Below, one piece after another: positions 51,399-61,328 of a stretch of 64,000 nucleotides of DNA. Location: contig DATJBS010000011.1 of assembly GCA_035515235.1 (NCBI GenBank), positions 6,897 through 70,896 of the forward strand. Direction: 5' to 3'. The notes beneath the pieces were generated by a model. It did not search any database. It saw only the letters and a list, made by a program, of their open reading frames with translations, and was not told the origin of the DNA. How positions within the stretch are numbered: the stretch's first letter is position 1; each line of letters opens with the position of its first letter. Origin of the DNA: JAMLHH01 sp035515235 (GTDB lineage: Bacteria > Bacteroidota > Bacteroidia > Chitinophagales > JADIYW01). A program made the translations under genes and the position numbers.

Positions 51399-54300
51399 AT
51401 GATTATGAGGAAATACATACTTTTACTATTACTTTTTATTACACCTATAAGTGTATTCTCACAATTTAATCCAATTGCACACGAGTTAAATAAAGAACCC
51501 TATTTTTTTAGTAGTTGGAATTCTGATGCTCCAGCAGGTACATTTCCTGAGAGCATGTATTTTCTTCAATATCAAGGAGACGATGAGCCAGATAAAAATA
51601 CGATAGTTGGTCAATTATGGCAATGTGCTTATAATAGTGACAGTAGATCCAGGTATGTAGGATTAGGTCTAAATGGAATAGGTATTGTAAATTCAGGAAG
51701 TGTTCAAGATACAGAAGATAGATGTGGGAATGAATCTTTCAGAGGAGCAAAAGTTGGTGTTGTAGTTTTAGCTTTAAATACTTCTAATATGGAAGAAATT
51801 GAGCTTTCATGGAAAATTAGATTAATAGAGCAGGGCAACGGAAATCCTTTGCCAAGAGCATACAGAATTCAAGCACAATATAGAAGTGACACTTCTGAAT
51901 CATGGAGCGATTTTCCTTCATCAATTTCATATTCCACACAAGGAAAAATTACAGGAGATGTTCAAAATGTAAAGGTATTTCTGCCCAAGCAATTAGAGAA
52001 TAAAGAATATGTACAAGTAAGATGGAAATATTATCAAGATGAAGCTAATCAGGGAGGAACTCGACCATTTATAGCATTAGATGACATTAAAGTGGTGGGT
52101 ATAAATTCTATTACACCTAATCTCCCTTTTGTATTTATTGAAAATGAAAATTTAGAAACATTTGGATGTATTGAAGGGGATTTTTCAGAAGTAGATTCGA
52201 TAGTTATCTCAGCGGCTTTTTTAAGAGATAATTTAGAAATAGCAATTGGAGGAAATTTTTACATATCGCTAAGTAAAATAGATGGATATACTCAGAAATT
52301 GAATTTGATTAATAAAGATGGAGTAGTCTCAGAATCAACAATTTATATTAAAAAGAAGTGCAATGATATTTCTAGAGAAATAGAAAAACTTTATTTTCGT
52401 TCAAAATTACTAAATAAAAATATTTCTTTAATAGGTGAAGGTTATTATAAGCTTTTTATAAATGAAGTTGTAGCCTCTAATTTTATATCATATTACGATC
52501 CTTACACAAAAGATTATCCAGATTGGATAGAAATTTATAATCCTAATGGTGATAATATCCAATTAGGAAATTACTTTTTAACAGATGATATCAATGATTT
52601 AACTAAGTTTAAAATTGGAGTTAGATCAATAAATATAATTTCAAACAAAGGTTTTGTTGTTTATTCTGCCAATAATGTTATTGGATACTCAGGAAGAGAT
52701 TTAAACTTTTCATTATCTAAATATGGAGGAAGTGTTTTATTAGTTGGAAAAAATGGAAAAACAATAATTGATAGTTTGACATATGGTAATCTAGAAGCAG
52801 ATATTTCATATGGTAGAGAATTGGACGGCAGTAATACATTCGTGAATTTTAAAACAACAACGCCAGGAGAATCTAATTCAAAGTCAATACCGTATGGTGA
52901 AAAATCTGAGAATCCAGTTTTTTCAGTAATTGGAGGAAAATATGATCAACCATTTGCATTAGGAATTAATGCATCTTCTCCCAACGCTAAAATATATTAT
53001 ACAATAGATGGTTCTGACCCTAATCCTGATAATTTAGGAGGATTTGTTTATGAATATAAAATAGATTATCAATATCGAGGAGCAGGATTTATAGGTGATT
53101 CCTATTTTCGACCTTATCGTTCTTATTTGTTCTTAGAATCTATTGATTTAGGAAGATACATGGATAAGCTTTTTTGGATAAGTGATATTACAGCCTCGTA
53201 TCAGACTTCTATTATAAGACAAAAGAGGCCACCAGCTGTTACAGTCAGAGCATTAGTAATAGAAGAAGGAAAGGAGCCAAGTGATATAATATCTAATACT
53301 TATTTCTTTTCAAATGATGATCCCGTTAAAGATGAATTACCTATTATATCTTTGACTTTGAATGAAAATCAGCTAAAAGGTTTTTATGAAGGCATTGGTG
53401 TGCCAGGTGTGGATTATGAAACTTGGAGATATACCTCACCTATATTAACAAATATGTTTTCTCCTGCTAATTATAGACGTTCAGGAAGACCTGCTGAAAT
53501 TCCATCTAATATCGAAGTCTTTGAAAATGGCAAACAAGTATTAAATCAATCAGTAGGATTAAGAATTCATGGCGGAGGAACAAGGAGTGCCCCTCATAAA
53601 AGTTTCCGTATATATGCTAGAAATTTTTACGGAAAGGATGTAATGACGTATCCATTTTTTAAAAATCTTCCTTATGAAGATTTTCAAAGATTGATTTTAC
53701 GTAATTCAGGAAATGATTTTAGTGGCACCTTTTTTAAAGATGCTTTTATTCAAAGATTAATGAAGTTCAATAACGTAGATTATCAGGAATATACGCCTTA
53801 TAATATTTATATTAATGGAGAATATTGGGGGCTATTAAATGCAAGAGAAAGAATTGATATTAAATACTTTCAAAGAAAATATGGTTTTAATGAATCAGAT
53901 ATTGATTTTTTAGAAAATAATAAAAGAGTAATAGAAGGTGATACATTACATTATGCAAGTTTTCTAAGAAATCTTTCAAATATTGATTTGACTTCTGAAG
54001 AATCCTATAATTATGTCGATACGATAATAGATATTGATAATTATATTGACTATCAATCATCTAAAATATATGTAGGAGTTATAGATTGGCCTCATAATAA
54101 TGTTCGTTATTGGAGATATAAAATCAATCAATACAAACCCAAGTCTCCTTACGGATTAGACGGAAGATGGAGATGGGTGAATATTGACAATGATAGCGGA
54201 TTAAACAAAGGGGAAGAAGATTTGAATTCTTTTGACTGGGCTTTGTCTCCTACAGGAAACGATAGAGGTGAAAATGCAACATTCTTATTTAGATCACTTA

Positions 54301-55958
54301 TTGAAAATCCAAAATTTAAAATTCAATTTCTTACTAGATTTTCAGATTTACTCAATACTGCATTTCTTCCAAAACGTGTTATAGGAGAAATTTCTTACTA
54401 TAAGAATTTATTAGAGCATGATATGATCAACTATCTCAATAGATGGAATATCAATAGTCGTGACATCAATATATGGTATAATAAGGTAAAAGTATTAGAA
54501 GATTTTGCAACTGTAAGACCTAACAATTGTATAAATCACATGAGAAAAACATTCAATCTAGGTGAAACAGCAGAAGTGACTTTGGATGTAGATGATATCA
54601 ACAAAGGCCATATTAAAATAAATACTATAGAAATCAACAGAAATACTCCTGGTGTGGATACCATTAATGTTTATCAATGGAAAGGAATTTATTTTAAAAA
54701 TTTACCTATTTCTTTTGTTCCAATACCACAAGATGGTTACAAATTTTCTCGTTGGGAAACCACAGACAGTACATCTTATATTGATACGCTCAAATTTGAT
54801 TTAAAGAAAAATCTTTTTGTAAAAGCATATTTTGAAATTGACGACAATTACATTTACAATCCTGTAGCAGCTAAAATTGATGATTGTCCTTATGAGTTTT
54901 CTGAATGGGCTAGTCAGCAAACAAAAGGTGCTAAGCCGGAGCATATGCAGTTTTATTATACGAGATATCCTGATTCTAAATCTAATGGTCCATTAGAAGG
55001 AACTTTAGAAGATATTGAATATGATTATGATTCTAAAACAAGAATTAGTGGTTTAGGTAGTTTGGGAATTTCATTAATCAATACAGCGGGTGCCAACGAT
55101 AATTATTACCAAACGAGACTTGGAGCTGTCGCAGTTGCAGTAAGTACTAAAGATATTAGTGGAGCAGAAGTGTCTTTCACATTAGGGACTATTCATCCAC
55201 AGTCAAAAAAGTATAGTATTAGATTACAATACAGATTAAGTGATAAAGGAGAAGTCTCTGACTTTTATGATAATAATAATCAATTAATAGAATACAAAGG
55301 GAGCTATGATGCAGAGCATGAACAAAGATTTAAAGTAGACTTTCCTAAAAATTTATTAGATAAAAAGTATGTTCAGTTAATATGGAGATATTACTATAAT
55401 GGAGAGCAAGTGGACATGGGCTCGAATGCTAGAGACGAATTGAGAATTGATGATATTATCATTCAACAAAAAGATATTGTAGATAATCAGTCGAAAGGAG
55501 ATTATAATAATATTTTAGTAGCAAATCCTAATAGTCAATCTTTTCAGTGGTATAAGTGTGTCAATGATAATTTGGTGATTTTAGAAAATGAGACTAAGCA
55601 ACAACTAAATATTAGTCAACCGGGCGAATATGCAATTGCTGTAGATTATGGAAATTGTAAACATATTTCTGATTGTTCTTATTTTTTTGTTAAAGAGTTG
55701 AAGCATTTTGCTCCAAGTATTTATAGTAGTGTTTTACCAAATCCTAGCAATGGTAATTTTGACTTGACTTTTGATGAAAGCTTGACTGATGTTAGAATTG
55801 TAGTATTGGATGCCCTCGGAAAAGTATATGAAACCAAAGCATTTAAAGAAGTTAAGAATGTTCGCTTTGATGCTACCAAATGGTCTAAAGGAGTTTATAT
55901 TTTGAATATATCTACTTCAGATGGTAGAAAAGACAGTCGAAAAATAGTGATTCAGTAA
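51399..55958 (+). CDS. Secreted multidomain CotH protein with lamin-tail and T9SS sorting domains
   Basis: 1519 aa with a signal peptide. Order: an N-terminal module (about 25-235), a lamin-tail domain (about 350-480, INEVVASNFISYYDP then YPDWIEIYNP), a chitobiase-C-like domain (KIYYTIDGSDPNPDN near 533), and a CotH kinase-like domain (about 640-1030: GLRIHGGGTRSAPHKSFRIY, FQRLILRNSGNDFSGTFFKD, RWRWVNIDNDSGLN). Then come a copy of the N-terminal module (about 1160-1375) and a type IX sorting domain (VLPNPSNGNFDLTF to the end). CotH proteins are atypical protein kinases in spore coats; the target here is unknown. The start at 51399 has a second ATG two codons later. Confidence 0.88.
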   Translation: MIMRKYILLLLLFITPISVFSQFNPIAHELNKEPYFFSSWNSDAPAGTFPESMYFLQYQGDDEPDKNTIVGQLWQCAYNSDSRSRYVGLGLNGIGIVNSGSVQDTEDRCGNESFRGAKVGVVVLALNTSNMEEIELSWKIRLIEQGNGNPLPRAYRIQAQYRSDTSESWSDFPSSISYSTQGKITGDVQNVKVFLPKQLENKEYVQVRWKYYQDEANQGGTRPFIALDDIKVVGINSITPNLPFVFIENENLETFGCIEGDFSEVDSIVISAAFLRDNLEIAIGGNFYISLSKIDGYTQKLNLINKDGVVSESTIYIKKKCNDISREIEKLYFRSKLLNKNISLIGEGYYKLFINEVVASNFISYYDPYTKDYPDWIEIYNPNGDNIQLGNYFLTDDINDLTKFKIGVRSINIISNKGFVVYSANNVIGYSGRDLNFSLSKYGGSVLLVGKNGKTIIDSLTYGNLEADISYGRELDGSNTFVNFKTTTPGESNSKSIPYGEKSENPVFSVIGGKYDQPFALGINASSPNAKIYYTIDGSDPNPDNLGGFVYEYKIDYQYRGAGFIGDSYFRPYRSYLFLESIDLGRYMDKLFWISDITASYQTSIIRQKRPPAVTVRALVIEEGKEPSDIISNTYFFSNDDPVKDELPIISLTLNENQLKGFYEGIGVPGVDYETWRYTSPILTNMFSPANYRRSGRPAEIPSNIEVFENGKQVLNQSVGLRIHGGGTRSAPHKSFRIYARNFYGKDVMTYPFFKNLPYEDFQRLILRNSGNDFSGTFFKDAFIQRLMKFNNVDYQEYTPYNIYINGEYWGLLNARERIDIKYFQRKYGFNESDIDFLENNKRVIEGDTLHYASFLRNLSNIDLTSEESYNYVDTIIDIDNYIDYQSSKIYVGVIDWPHNNVRYWRYKINQYKPKSPYGLDGRWRWVNIDNDSGLNKGEEDLNSFDWALSPTGNDRGENATFLFRSLIENPKFKIQFLTRFSDLLNTAFLPKRVIGEISYYKNLLEHDMINYLNRWNINSRDINIWYNKVKVLEDFATVRPNNCINHMRKTFNLGETAEVTLDVDDINKGHIKINTIEINRNTPGVDTINVYQWKGIYFKNLPISFVPIPQDGYKFSRWETTDSTSYIDTLKFDLKKNLFVKAYFEIDDNYIYNPVAAKIDDCPYEFSEWASQQTKGAKPEHMQFYYTRYPDSKSNGPLEGTLEDIEYDYDSKTRISGLGSLGISLINTAGANDNYYQTRLGAVAVAVSTKDISGAEVSFTLGTIHPQSKKYSIRLQYRLSDKGEVSDFYDNNNQLIEYKGSYDAEHEQRFKVDFPKNLLDKKYVQLIWRYYYNGEQVDMGSNARDELRIDDIIIQQKDIVDNQSKGDYNNILVANPNSQSFQWYKCVNDNLVILENETKQQLNISQPGEYAIAVDYGNCKHISDCSYFFVKELKHFAPSIYSSVLPNPSNGNFDLTFDESLTDVRIVVLDALGKVYETKAFKEVKNVRFDATKWSKGVYILNISTSDGRKDSRKIVIQ

Positions 55959-55990
55959 TTGACTTTATGATTTTCTCGTAGATTTATAGA

Positions 55991-56887
55991 ATGTATATAC
56001 CTGCAAATTTAAAACCTGGAGATACTATAGGTATTGTCTGTACAGCTAGAAAAATTGACTTAGAATCGATACAATTTGCAATTCGTTTTTTTGAAAATGC
56101 AGGCTTCAAAGTTTTGATTGGCGATACCATAGGCGCAGAATATTTTCAGTATGCAGGAGATGATAGTTTTCGTAGAAAGGATTTGCAAAAAATGCTAGAT
56201 AATCCTAAAGTAAAAGCTATCATTTCTGGAAGAGGTGGCTACGGAACCGTAAGAATTATTGATGATATTTATTACGGAAATTATTTAGAACAACCTAAAT
56301 GGATCATTGGGTATTCAGATATTACTGCTTTGCATAGTCATTTAAATCATGTCATGGGTATTGGAACTTTACATGCTACTATGCCTATTAACTTTACAAA
56401 AAATACAGACTCTTCACTTCAATCTCTTTTAGATGCTTTGACCGGCAAGCCACTGAGATATACTGTTGATCCACACCCTCTGAATAGATTAGGAAGCACA
56501 TCAGGAGAAATTATTGGTGGTAATCTATCTATTCTTTACAGTTTGTTAGGAACAAAAACTCTTTTACATACAGCAAACAAGATTCTGTTTTTAGAAGATT
56601 TGGATGAATATTTATATCATATCGATAGAATGATGATAGCGCTCAAAAGAGCAGGAAAATTAAATCAACTAGCAGGAATTATAGTAGGTGGAATGTCCGA
56701 TATGAATGACAATACAATTCCATACGGAAAATCTGCTGAAGAGATTATTTTAGAGCATGTACAGGAGTATGATTATCCTGTTTGTTTTGGTTTTCCTGCA
56801 GGGCATATCGACGACAATAGAGCTTTGAAATTAGGTGCAATAGCTCAGTTGAATATTACCGAAAGAGGTGTGGAGTTTAGTCAGTAA
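55991..56887 (+). CDS. LD-carboxypeptidase (peptidase family S66)
   Basis: 298 aa. S66 features: LKPGDTIGIVCTARKID at the start, AIISGRGGYGTVRIIDDI with the nucleophile region (GRGGYG), YSDITALH, and FLEDLDEYLYHIDRM with the catalytic Glu, then a histidine in FGFPAGHIDD near the end. It removes the terminal D-alanine of peptidoglycan tetrapeptides during recycling (LdcA), or acts on related peptides (MccF). Starts 33 bp after the CotH gene. Its end overlaps the convergent DUF3820 gene by 11 bp. Confidence 0.9.
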   Translation: MYIPANLKPGDTIGIVCTARKIDLESIQFAIRFFENAGFKVLIGDTIGAEYFQYAGDDSFRRKDLQKMLDNPKVKAIISGRGGYGTVRIIDDIYYGNYLEQPKWIIGYSDITALHSHLNHVMGIGTLHATMPINFTKNTDSSLQSLLDALTGKPLRYTVDPHPLNRLGSTSGEIIGGNLSILYSLLGTKTLLHTANKILFLEDLDEYLYHIDRMMIALKRAGKLNQLAGIIVGGMSDMNDNTIPYGKSAEEIILEHVQEYDYPVCFGFPAGHIDDNRALKLGAIAQLNITERGVEFSQ

Positions 56888-57113
56888 AGGACTTTCTGTT
56901 TTTAAGTAATGGTTTAAGTAAAAACTCTATACCATTCATTTTGATGACATATATTGTTTCTAATAACATACCCAATTGTCCTTTAGGGAATCCGTCGTTA
57001 TTTCTCATCCATTCTAAATAAGAGATTGGGATTTGATAGATAAATTTATCTTTATGCTTTCCAAAAGGCATTTTTGTTTCTATAACTAGTAACAAAATCT
57101 TAGGGTCAACCAT
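56877..57113 (-). CDS. DUF3820-family protein
   Basis: 78 aa. MPFGKHKDKFIYQIPISYLEWM is the DUF3820 hallmark (x-F-G-K-x-x-G/D...P-x-x-Y-L-x-W), as in small proteins annotated as quorum-sensing-regulated virulence-factor-like. A soluble, compact protein of unknown function. Its start overlaps the rnc stop by 8 bp, so it is translationally coupled to RNase III in the acpP-fabF-rnc operon. Confidence 0.82.
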   Translation of the reverse strand: MVDPKILLLVIETKMPFGKHKDKFIYQIPISYLEWMRNNDGFPKGQLGMLLETIYVIKMNGIEFLLKPLLKNRKSFTD

Positions 57114-57795
57114 TAGGGTCTAGTAATTTTAGTGTTTGAATAGCTGCATTTTTCTCTGCAGTTTTTTTATTGATTCCTATACCTGTTCCGTATAGCTTAT
57201 CATCCATTTTTACTTGGATTTCAAATTTTGAAGGATTCTGAATATTAGGGTTTGAAAGAATGAATTCTAATTTTCTTCTTCTCCGTTGTGCCCATTCGTG
57301 CAATTCACTTTTAGGATCTAAAGATTTTTTAGAAGCTTTTTTAATTTCAGTTTCGTTGATGATCCATTTCAAAACTATTTTTTGGGCAGTTTCAAGTCCA
57401 CCGTCTAAATAATATGCTCCAAGGATAGATTCTACTACATCACCACCTAAATCTTTAGCTTCATCAATTTTTTTATCATCAATCTTATGTCGAATATAAT
57501 GTGTGAGATTCATTTGTTCTGCTATCAAATTCAAATGTGGTCTGCTCACTAAAAATGAACGCATTTTTGTTAATTCACCTTCATCTTTTAAAGGATATTT
57601 TTTAAACAAATATGCTGCTACAATAAGACTGAGAACTGCGTCTCCTAAAAATTCTAACTGCTCATAGTTAGCTTTAGAGTTTCCATCGTAAGAAGCATGA
57701 GTGAGTGCTGCTATAAAATATTTTTCTGAATCTTTAGGATAGATACCTATCAGATGATAAAATTCTTCTAATTCGTATGTTGACTGAGAAGGCAC
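57106..57795 (-). CDS. rnc: Ribonuclease III
   Basis: 229 aa. The nuclease signature YEQLEFLGDAVLSL (about 44-57) and the second Mg-binding region DVVESILGAYYLDGG are intact. The C-terminal double-stranded-RNA binding domain runs from about residue 160 (KSELHEWAQRR) to the end. Processes rRNA and other double-stranded RNA. The start is GTG at 57795, sharing one base with the TAG stop of fabF (TAGTG). Followed by the DUF3820 gene with an 8-bp overlap. Confidence 0.96.
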   Translation of the reverse strand: MPSQSTYELEEFYHLIGIYPKDSEKYFIAALTHASYDGNSKANYEQLEFLGDAVLSLIVAAYLFKKYPLKDEGELTKMRSFLVSRPHLNLIAEQMNLTHYIRHKIDDKKIDEAKDLGGDVVESILGAYYLDGGLETAQKIVLKWIINETEIKKASKKSLDPKSELHEWAQRRRRKLEFILSNPNIQNPSKFEIQVKMDDKLYGTGIGINKKTAEKNAAIQTLKLLDPNG

Positions 57796-59048
57796 TATTC
57801 TGAATATTTTTTGAAAATGACGGAAGCATTATGTCCTCCAAATCCAAAAGTATTAGATAATGCATAATTCACTTCTTTTTTCTGTGCTTTATTAAAAGTG
57901 AAATTGAGTTTTGCATCTAAATTTGCATCTATTTCAAAATGATTGATGGTAGGAGGAATAACATTGTTTTTTATTGCTCCTATACAAGCGATAGCTTCTA
58001 TAATTCCTGCAGCACCTAATAAATGACCGGTCATTGATTTAGTAGAACTGATGTTAAGTTGATATGCATGGTCACCAAAAACTTTCTGTATAGCATTCAC
58101 TTCTGCTAAATCTCCTAATGGGGTAGAAGTGCCATGAGTATTAATATAGTCAATATCTGAATATTGAATTTCAGCATCTCGCAATGCATCTAACATTACA
58201 GCTTGAGCACCTTCTCCATCTGGATGTGGAGCAGTAAGATGATAGGCATCTGCAGACATTCCGCCACCTATCAATTCCGCATAAATTTTAGCTCCTCTTT
58301 CTTGAGCGTGTTCTAGCGTTTCTAAAATCAGACAACCACCACCTTCGCCCATAACAAAACCATCTCTCTCGGAATCATAAGGCCTAGAAGCGCTTTTAGG
58401 GCCGTCATTTCTTTCTGATAGTGCTCTCAGCGCATTGAATCCGCCAATACTTACTTCGTTGACTGAAGCTTCTGATCCGCCACAAACAATTATATTTGCC
58501 CGACCTAATCTTAAATAATTAAAAGCGTCTATCATGGCATTAGTAGACGAAGCACAAGCAGAAACGACACAGAAATTCATTCCTTTAAACCCGTGTCTCA
58601 TTGAAATATGTCCTGAAGCAATATCGACAATCATTCTAGGAACAAAGAATGGACTGAACTTAGGAACTCTTCCATTTTCGGCATATTTAATGACTTCATT
58701 TTGGAAGGTTTCAACTCCTCCAATTCCTGAAGACCAGATTACTCCAATTTTATTTCTATCTATAGAAGGATCTAAAATATTGGCATCTAATATAGCTTCT
58801 TCTGAAGCTGCCATGGCGTATTGAGAGAATAAGTCAAAACGTCTAATTTCTTTTTTATCTAATATATGTGAAACGTCAAAATCTTTGACTTCACAGGCAA
58901 ATTTTGTTTTAAAGTGAGTTGTGTCAAATTTGGTAATCTTTTCAGCACCACTAATGCCTTCTTCTAAGCCTTTCCAAAAACTAGGAACATCATTCCCAAT
59001 AGGTGTAATAGCTCCAATTCCGGTAACAACAACTCTTTTTAAAATCAC
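57795..59048 (-). CDS. fabF: Beta-ketoacyl-ACP synthase II
   Basis: 417 aa. The Cys-His-His triad is visible: the active cysteine at about 165 in VVSACASSTNAM, the first histidine in YINTHGTSTPLGD, and the second in KSMTGHLLGAAG. A C-terminal LSNTFGFGGHNASV is also typical. It elongates fatty acids with malonyl-ACP. Begins 9 bp after acpP and overlaps rnc by one base, the conserved acpP-fabF-rnc order. Confidence 0.97.
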   Translation of the reverse strand: MILKRVVVTGIGAITPIGNDVPSFWKGLEEGISGAEKITKFDTTHFKTKFACEVKDFDVSHILDKKEIRRFDLFSQYAMAASEEAILDANILDPSIDRNKIGVIWSSGIGGVETFQNEVIKYAENGRVPKFSPFFVPRMIVDIASGHISMRHGFKGMNFCVVSACASSTNAMIDAFNYLRLGRANIIVCGGSEASVNEVSIGGFNALRALSERNDGPKSASRPYDSERDGFVMGEGGGCLILETLEHAQERGAKIYAELIGGGMSADAYHLTAPHPDGEGAQAVMLDALRDAEIQYSDIDYINTHGTSTPLGDLAEVNAIQKVFGDHAYQLNISSTKSMTGHLLGAAGIIEAIACIGAIKNNVIPPTINHFEIDANLDAKLNFTFNKAQKKEVNYALSNTFGFGGHNASVIFKKYSE

Positions 59049-59057
59049 ATGTATGAA

Positions 59058-59297
59058 TTAAGATGGAACATTAGCTTCTAGGAAAGTAATCGCCTCACCT
59101 ACTGTAGTGATGTTTTCAGCTTGCTCATCAGGGATGCTAATCTTAAATTCATTTTCAAATTCCATGATTAATTCTACCGTATCTAATGAGTCAGCGCCTA
59201 AATCATTGATGAAACTTGCATCATTGGTCACTTGCTCATCTTCTACGTTGAGTCTCTCAATGATAATATTTTTAACTCGCTCAGCGATTATAGACAT
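59058..59297 (-). CDS. acpP: Acyl carrier protein
   Basis: 79 aa. The phosphopantetheine attachment site is Ser37 in DLGADSLDTVELIMEFE. Acidic, four-helix ACP of normal length. It carries acyl chains for fatty acid synthesis. First gene of the acpP-fabF-rnc-DUF3820 operon, driven by the promoter at 59331-59362. Confidence 0.97.
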   Translation of the reverse strand: MSIIAERVKNIIIERLNVEDEQVTNDASFINDLGADSLDTVELIMEFENEFKISIPDEQAENITTVGEAITFLEANVPS

Positions 59298-59330
59298 GTT
59301 TTGATAATTTTATAATAATAATAATTGTTG

Positions 59331-59362
59331 CAAAGTTAAACGAATTTAGAAGGATGACACAA
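59331..59362 (-). promoter_or_regulatory. Promoter of the acpP operon
   Basis: On the minus strand: TTG (59362-59360), 21-nt spacer, TAACTTTG (59338-59331), 33 bp upstream of the acpP ATG. A good match to the Bacteroidota consensus. Confidence 0.75.
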
Positions 59363-59433
59363 TATTTATTAAGTATTTTTAGGCAATATTTCGAATTTTA
59401 AAAAGACGTGAATATCCACTAGTTTTAGCTGAA

Positions 59434-59901
59434 ATGGCCGCAAAAAACATTATAAGAGAAAAGGAAGCTTTTTATAAAAACTATAAAATTTTAGGTTTAG
59501 TGACTCAAGTTTCTTTACATAGATTGGCTTGGTTACTAAATCATGAATTTGATTGGGATTTAGTTAGAGAAGGTGAACTTATAATAAAAGATAATTGTAG
59601 TATTTTAGTCAAAATTGATGACGAATTAAAAGAAAATGAACAATTACCTCAATTTCCTATTCAATCTTATTACGAAGAAGGAGATAGATATCAAGTAGAT
59701 CTAATTGATAATAAAAATGGATCTAGTGCTTTTCTTCCAGAATTAAAGCAGTTTGACTATATTCTTTTACTTCACGGTGAATTTGATTATTTACCTCAAG
59801 ATTTGATAGCAAGAATGAATAGGTTTGATCATATTCAGATTGTGGCAAATATTGAACATATTAAAATTAAAAATAAAAACTTATTACAGAGTTACAGATA
59901 A
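59434..59901 (+). CDS. IPExxxVDY-family protein
   Basis: 155 aa, soluble. It fits the Bacteroidota family named after an IPExxxVDY motif: here FLPELKQFDYILLLHGE, preceded by a LVTQVSLHRLAWLLNHEF block. The function is unknown, but the gene is commonly next to pyruvate kinase. The stop TAA shares its last A with the pyk ATG (TAATG), showing translational coupling. Divergent from acpP, 136 bp apart. Confidence 0.82.
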   Translation: MAAKNIIREKEAFYKNYKILGLVTQVSLHRLAWLLNHEFDWDLVREGELIIKDNCSILVKIDDELKENEQLPQFPIQSYYEEGDRYQVDLIDNKNGSSAFLPELKQFDYILLLHGEFDYLPQDLIARMNRFDHIQIVANIEHIKIKNKNLLQSYR

Positions 59902-61328
59902 TGAATATACATCGAAAGACAAAAATTATAGCGACCATTGGTCCTGCGACAAATAGTATCGAACAACTAGAAAAATTATACTTAGCAGGAGTCAATGCTT
60001 TTAGAATGAACTTCTCTCATGGTTCTCACGAAGACCATTTGAAAGTGATACAATTCACAGAAGAATTGAACCAAAAACATCAAGCTCATATTAGTTTATT
60101 GGCAGATTTGCAAGGTCCAAAACTTAGAGTAGGAGAAATAGAAAACAACTCTATCTTTTTAGAAGATGGACAATTGATTAATGTTGTGAATCAGCCAGTT
60201 GTAGGTACTGCTAAAGAAATAAGTGTGACTTATGAAGCACTGCCTCAAGACGTAAAAGTTGGTGAATTAATACTTATAGATGATGGCAAGCTTTCTCTAA
60301 TTGTAGAAAGTACTAATCAAAAAGATTTAGTGGTTTGTAGAGTATTAGAAGGTGGAGTATTAAGTTCCAAAAAAGGATTTAACCTTCCTAGCACTGTGAC
60401 TACTGTACCAAGTCTAACAGAAAAAGATAGAAGAGATTTAGATTTTATTCTTCAACATCCTATCAATTGGATAGCCTTATCTTTTGTTAGAGAAGCTAAA
60501 GAAGTAGTAGAACTTAAAGAAATCATCAAATCCCATAATGGTCTATTAAGGGTAATGGCCAAAATTGAAAAACCTGAAGCTATTGCAAATATTGACGCTA
60601 TTATCGATGCATCTGATGCAGTGATGGTAGCTCGTGGGGATTTGGGAGTGGAAGTTCCTATGGAGGAAATGGCTATTGTTCAGAAAAGAATCGTAAGAAA
60701 ATGTATTGAGCAAGCTAAACCTGTAGTCATCGCTACTCAAGTGATGGAATCGATGCTTGAAATGTCTAGACCTACTCGTGCAGAAATTACTGATGTATCT
60801 AATTCAGTTTTAGATGGAGCAGATGTAATTATGCTTTCTGGAGAAACTTCGGTGGGTAAATTTCCTATTAAAGTCATAGAAACGATAGACAAAATTATAC
60901 GTAGAGTTGAACAAGAACCTATCATTTATAATAGAGAACACTTTGCAAAGAAAGCATCTCTGACATTTTATTCAGATGCTATTTGTTATAATGCATGTAG
61001 AATTGCAAACGATGTCAATGCGAAATGTATCAATGCAATGACTTACTCTGGATATACAGGATTTATGTTGGCGAGTTATAGACCGAAAGCAGATATCTAT
61101 GTGTTTACAAGCAATAAATTTTTATTGAATACTCTCAGTATCGTTTGGGGAACTCAATGTTTCTACTACGATAGTTTTGAAAGTACGGATGAAAGTATTG
61201 AAGACGTTATAGAACTATTGAAGAAAAAGGAAATAGTGGTCAGCGGAGATATGGTGGTCAATACAGGCAGTATGCCGATTCGTGGAAGAGGTAGAACCAA
61301 TATGATTAAATTGACACAAGTCAAATAA
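59901..61328 (+). CDS. pyk: Pyruvate kinase
   Basis: 475 aa, normal length. TKIIATIGPATNS and FRMNFSHGSHEDH at the start, the active-site lysine region LRVMAKIEKPEA, VMVARGDLGVEVP and ATQVMESMLEMSRPTRAEITD for metal and PEP binding, and MLSGETSVGKFP. It makes ATP and pyruvate from phosphoenolpyruvate. Coupled by one-base overlaps both to the preceding IPExxxVDY gene and to the following queE. Confidence 0.97.
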   Translation: MNIHRKTKIIATIGPATNSIEQLEKLYLAGVNAFRMNFSHGSHEDHLKVIQFTEELNQKHQAHISLLADLQGPKLRVGEIENNSIFLEDGQLINVVNQPVVGTAKEISVTYEALPQDVKVGELILIDDGKLSLIVESTNQKDLVVCRVLEGGVLSSKKGFNLPSTVTTVPSLTEKDRRDLDFILQHPINWIALSFVREAKEVVELKEIIKSHNGLLRVMAKIEKPEAIANIDAIIDASDAVMVARGDLGVEVPMEEMAIVQKRIVRKCIEQAKPVVIATQVMESMLEMSRPTRAEITDVSNSVLDGADVIMLSGETSVGKFPIKVIETIDKIIRRVEQEPIIYNREHFAKKASLTFYSDAICYNACRIANDVNAKCINAMTYSGYTGFMLASYRPKADIYVFTSNKFLLNTLSIVWGTQCFYYDSFESTDESIEDVIELLKKKEIVVSGDMVVNTGSMPIRGRGRTNMIKLTQVK

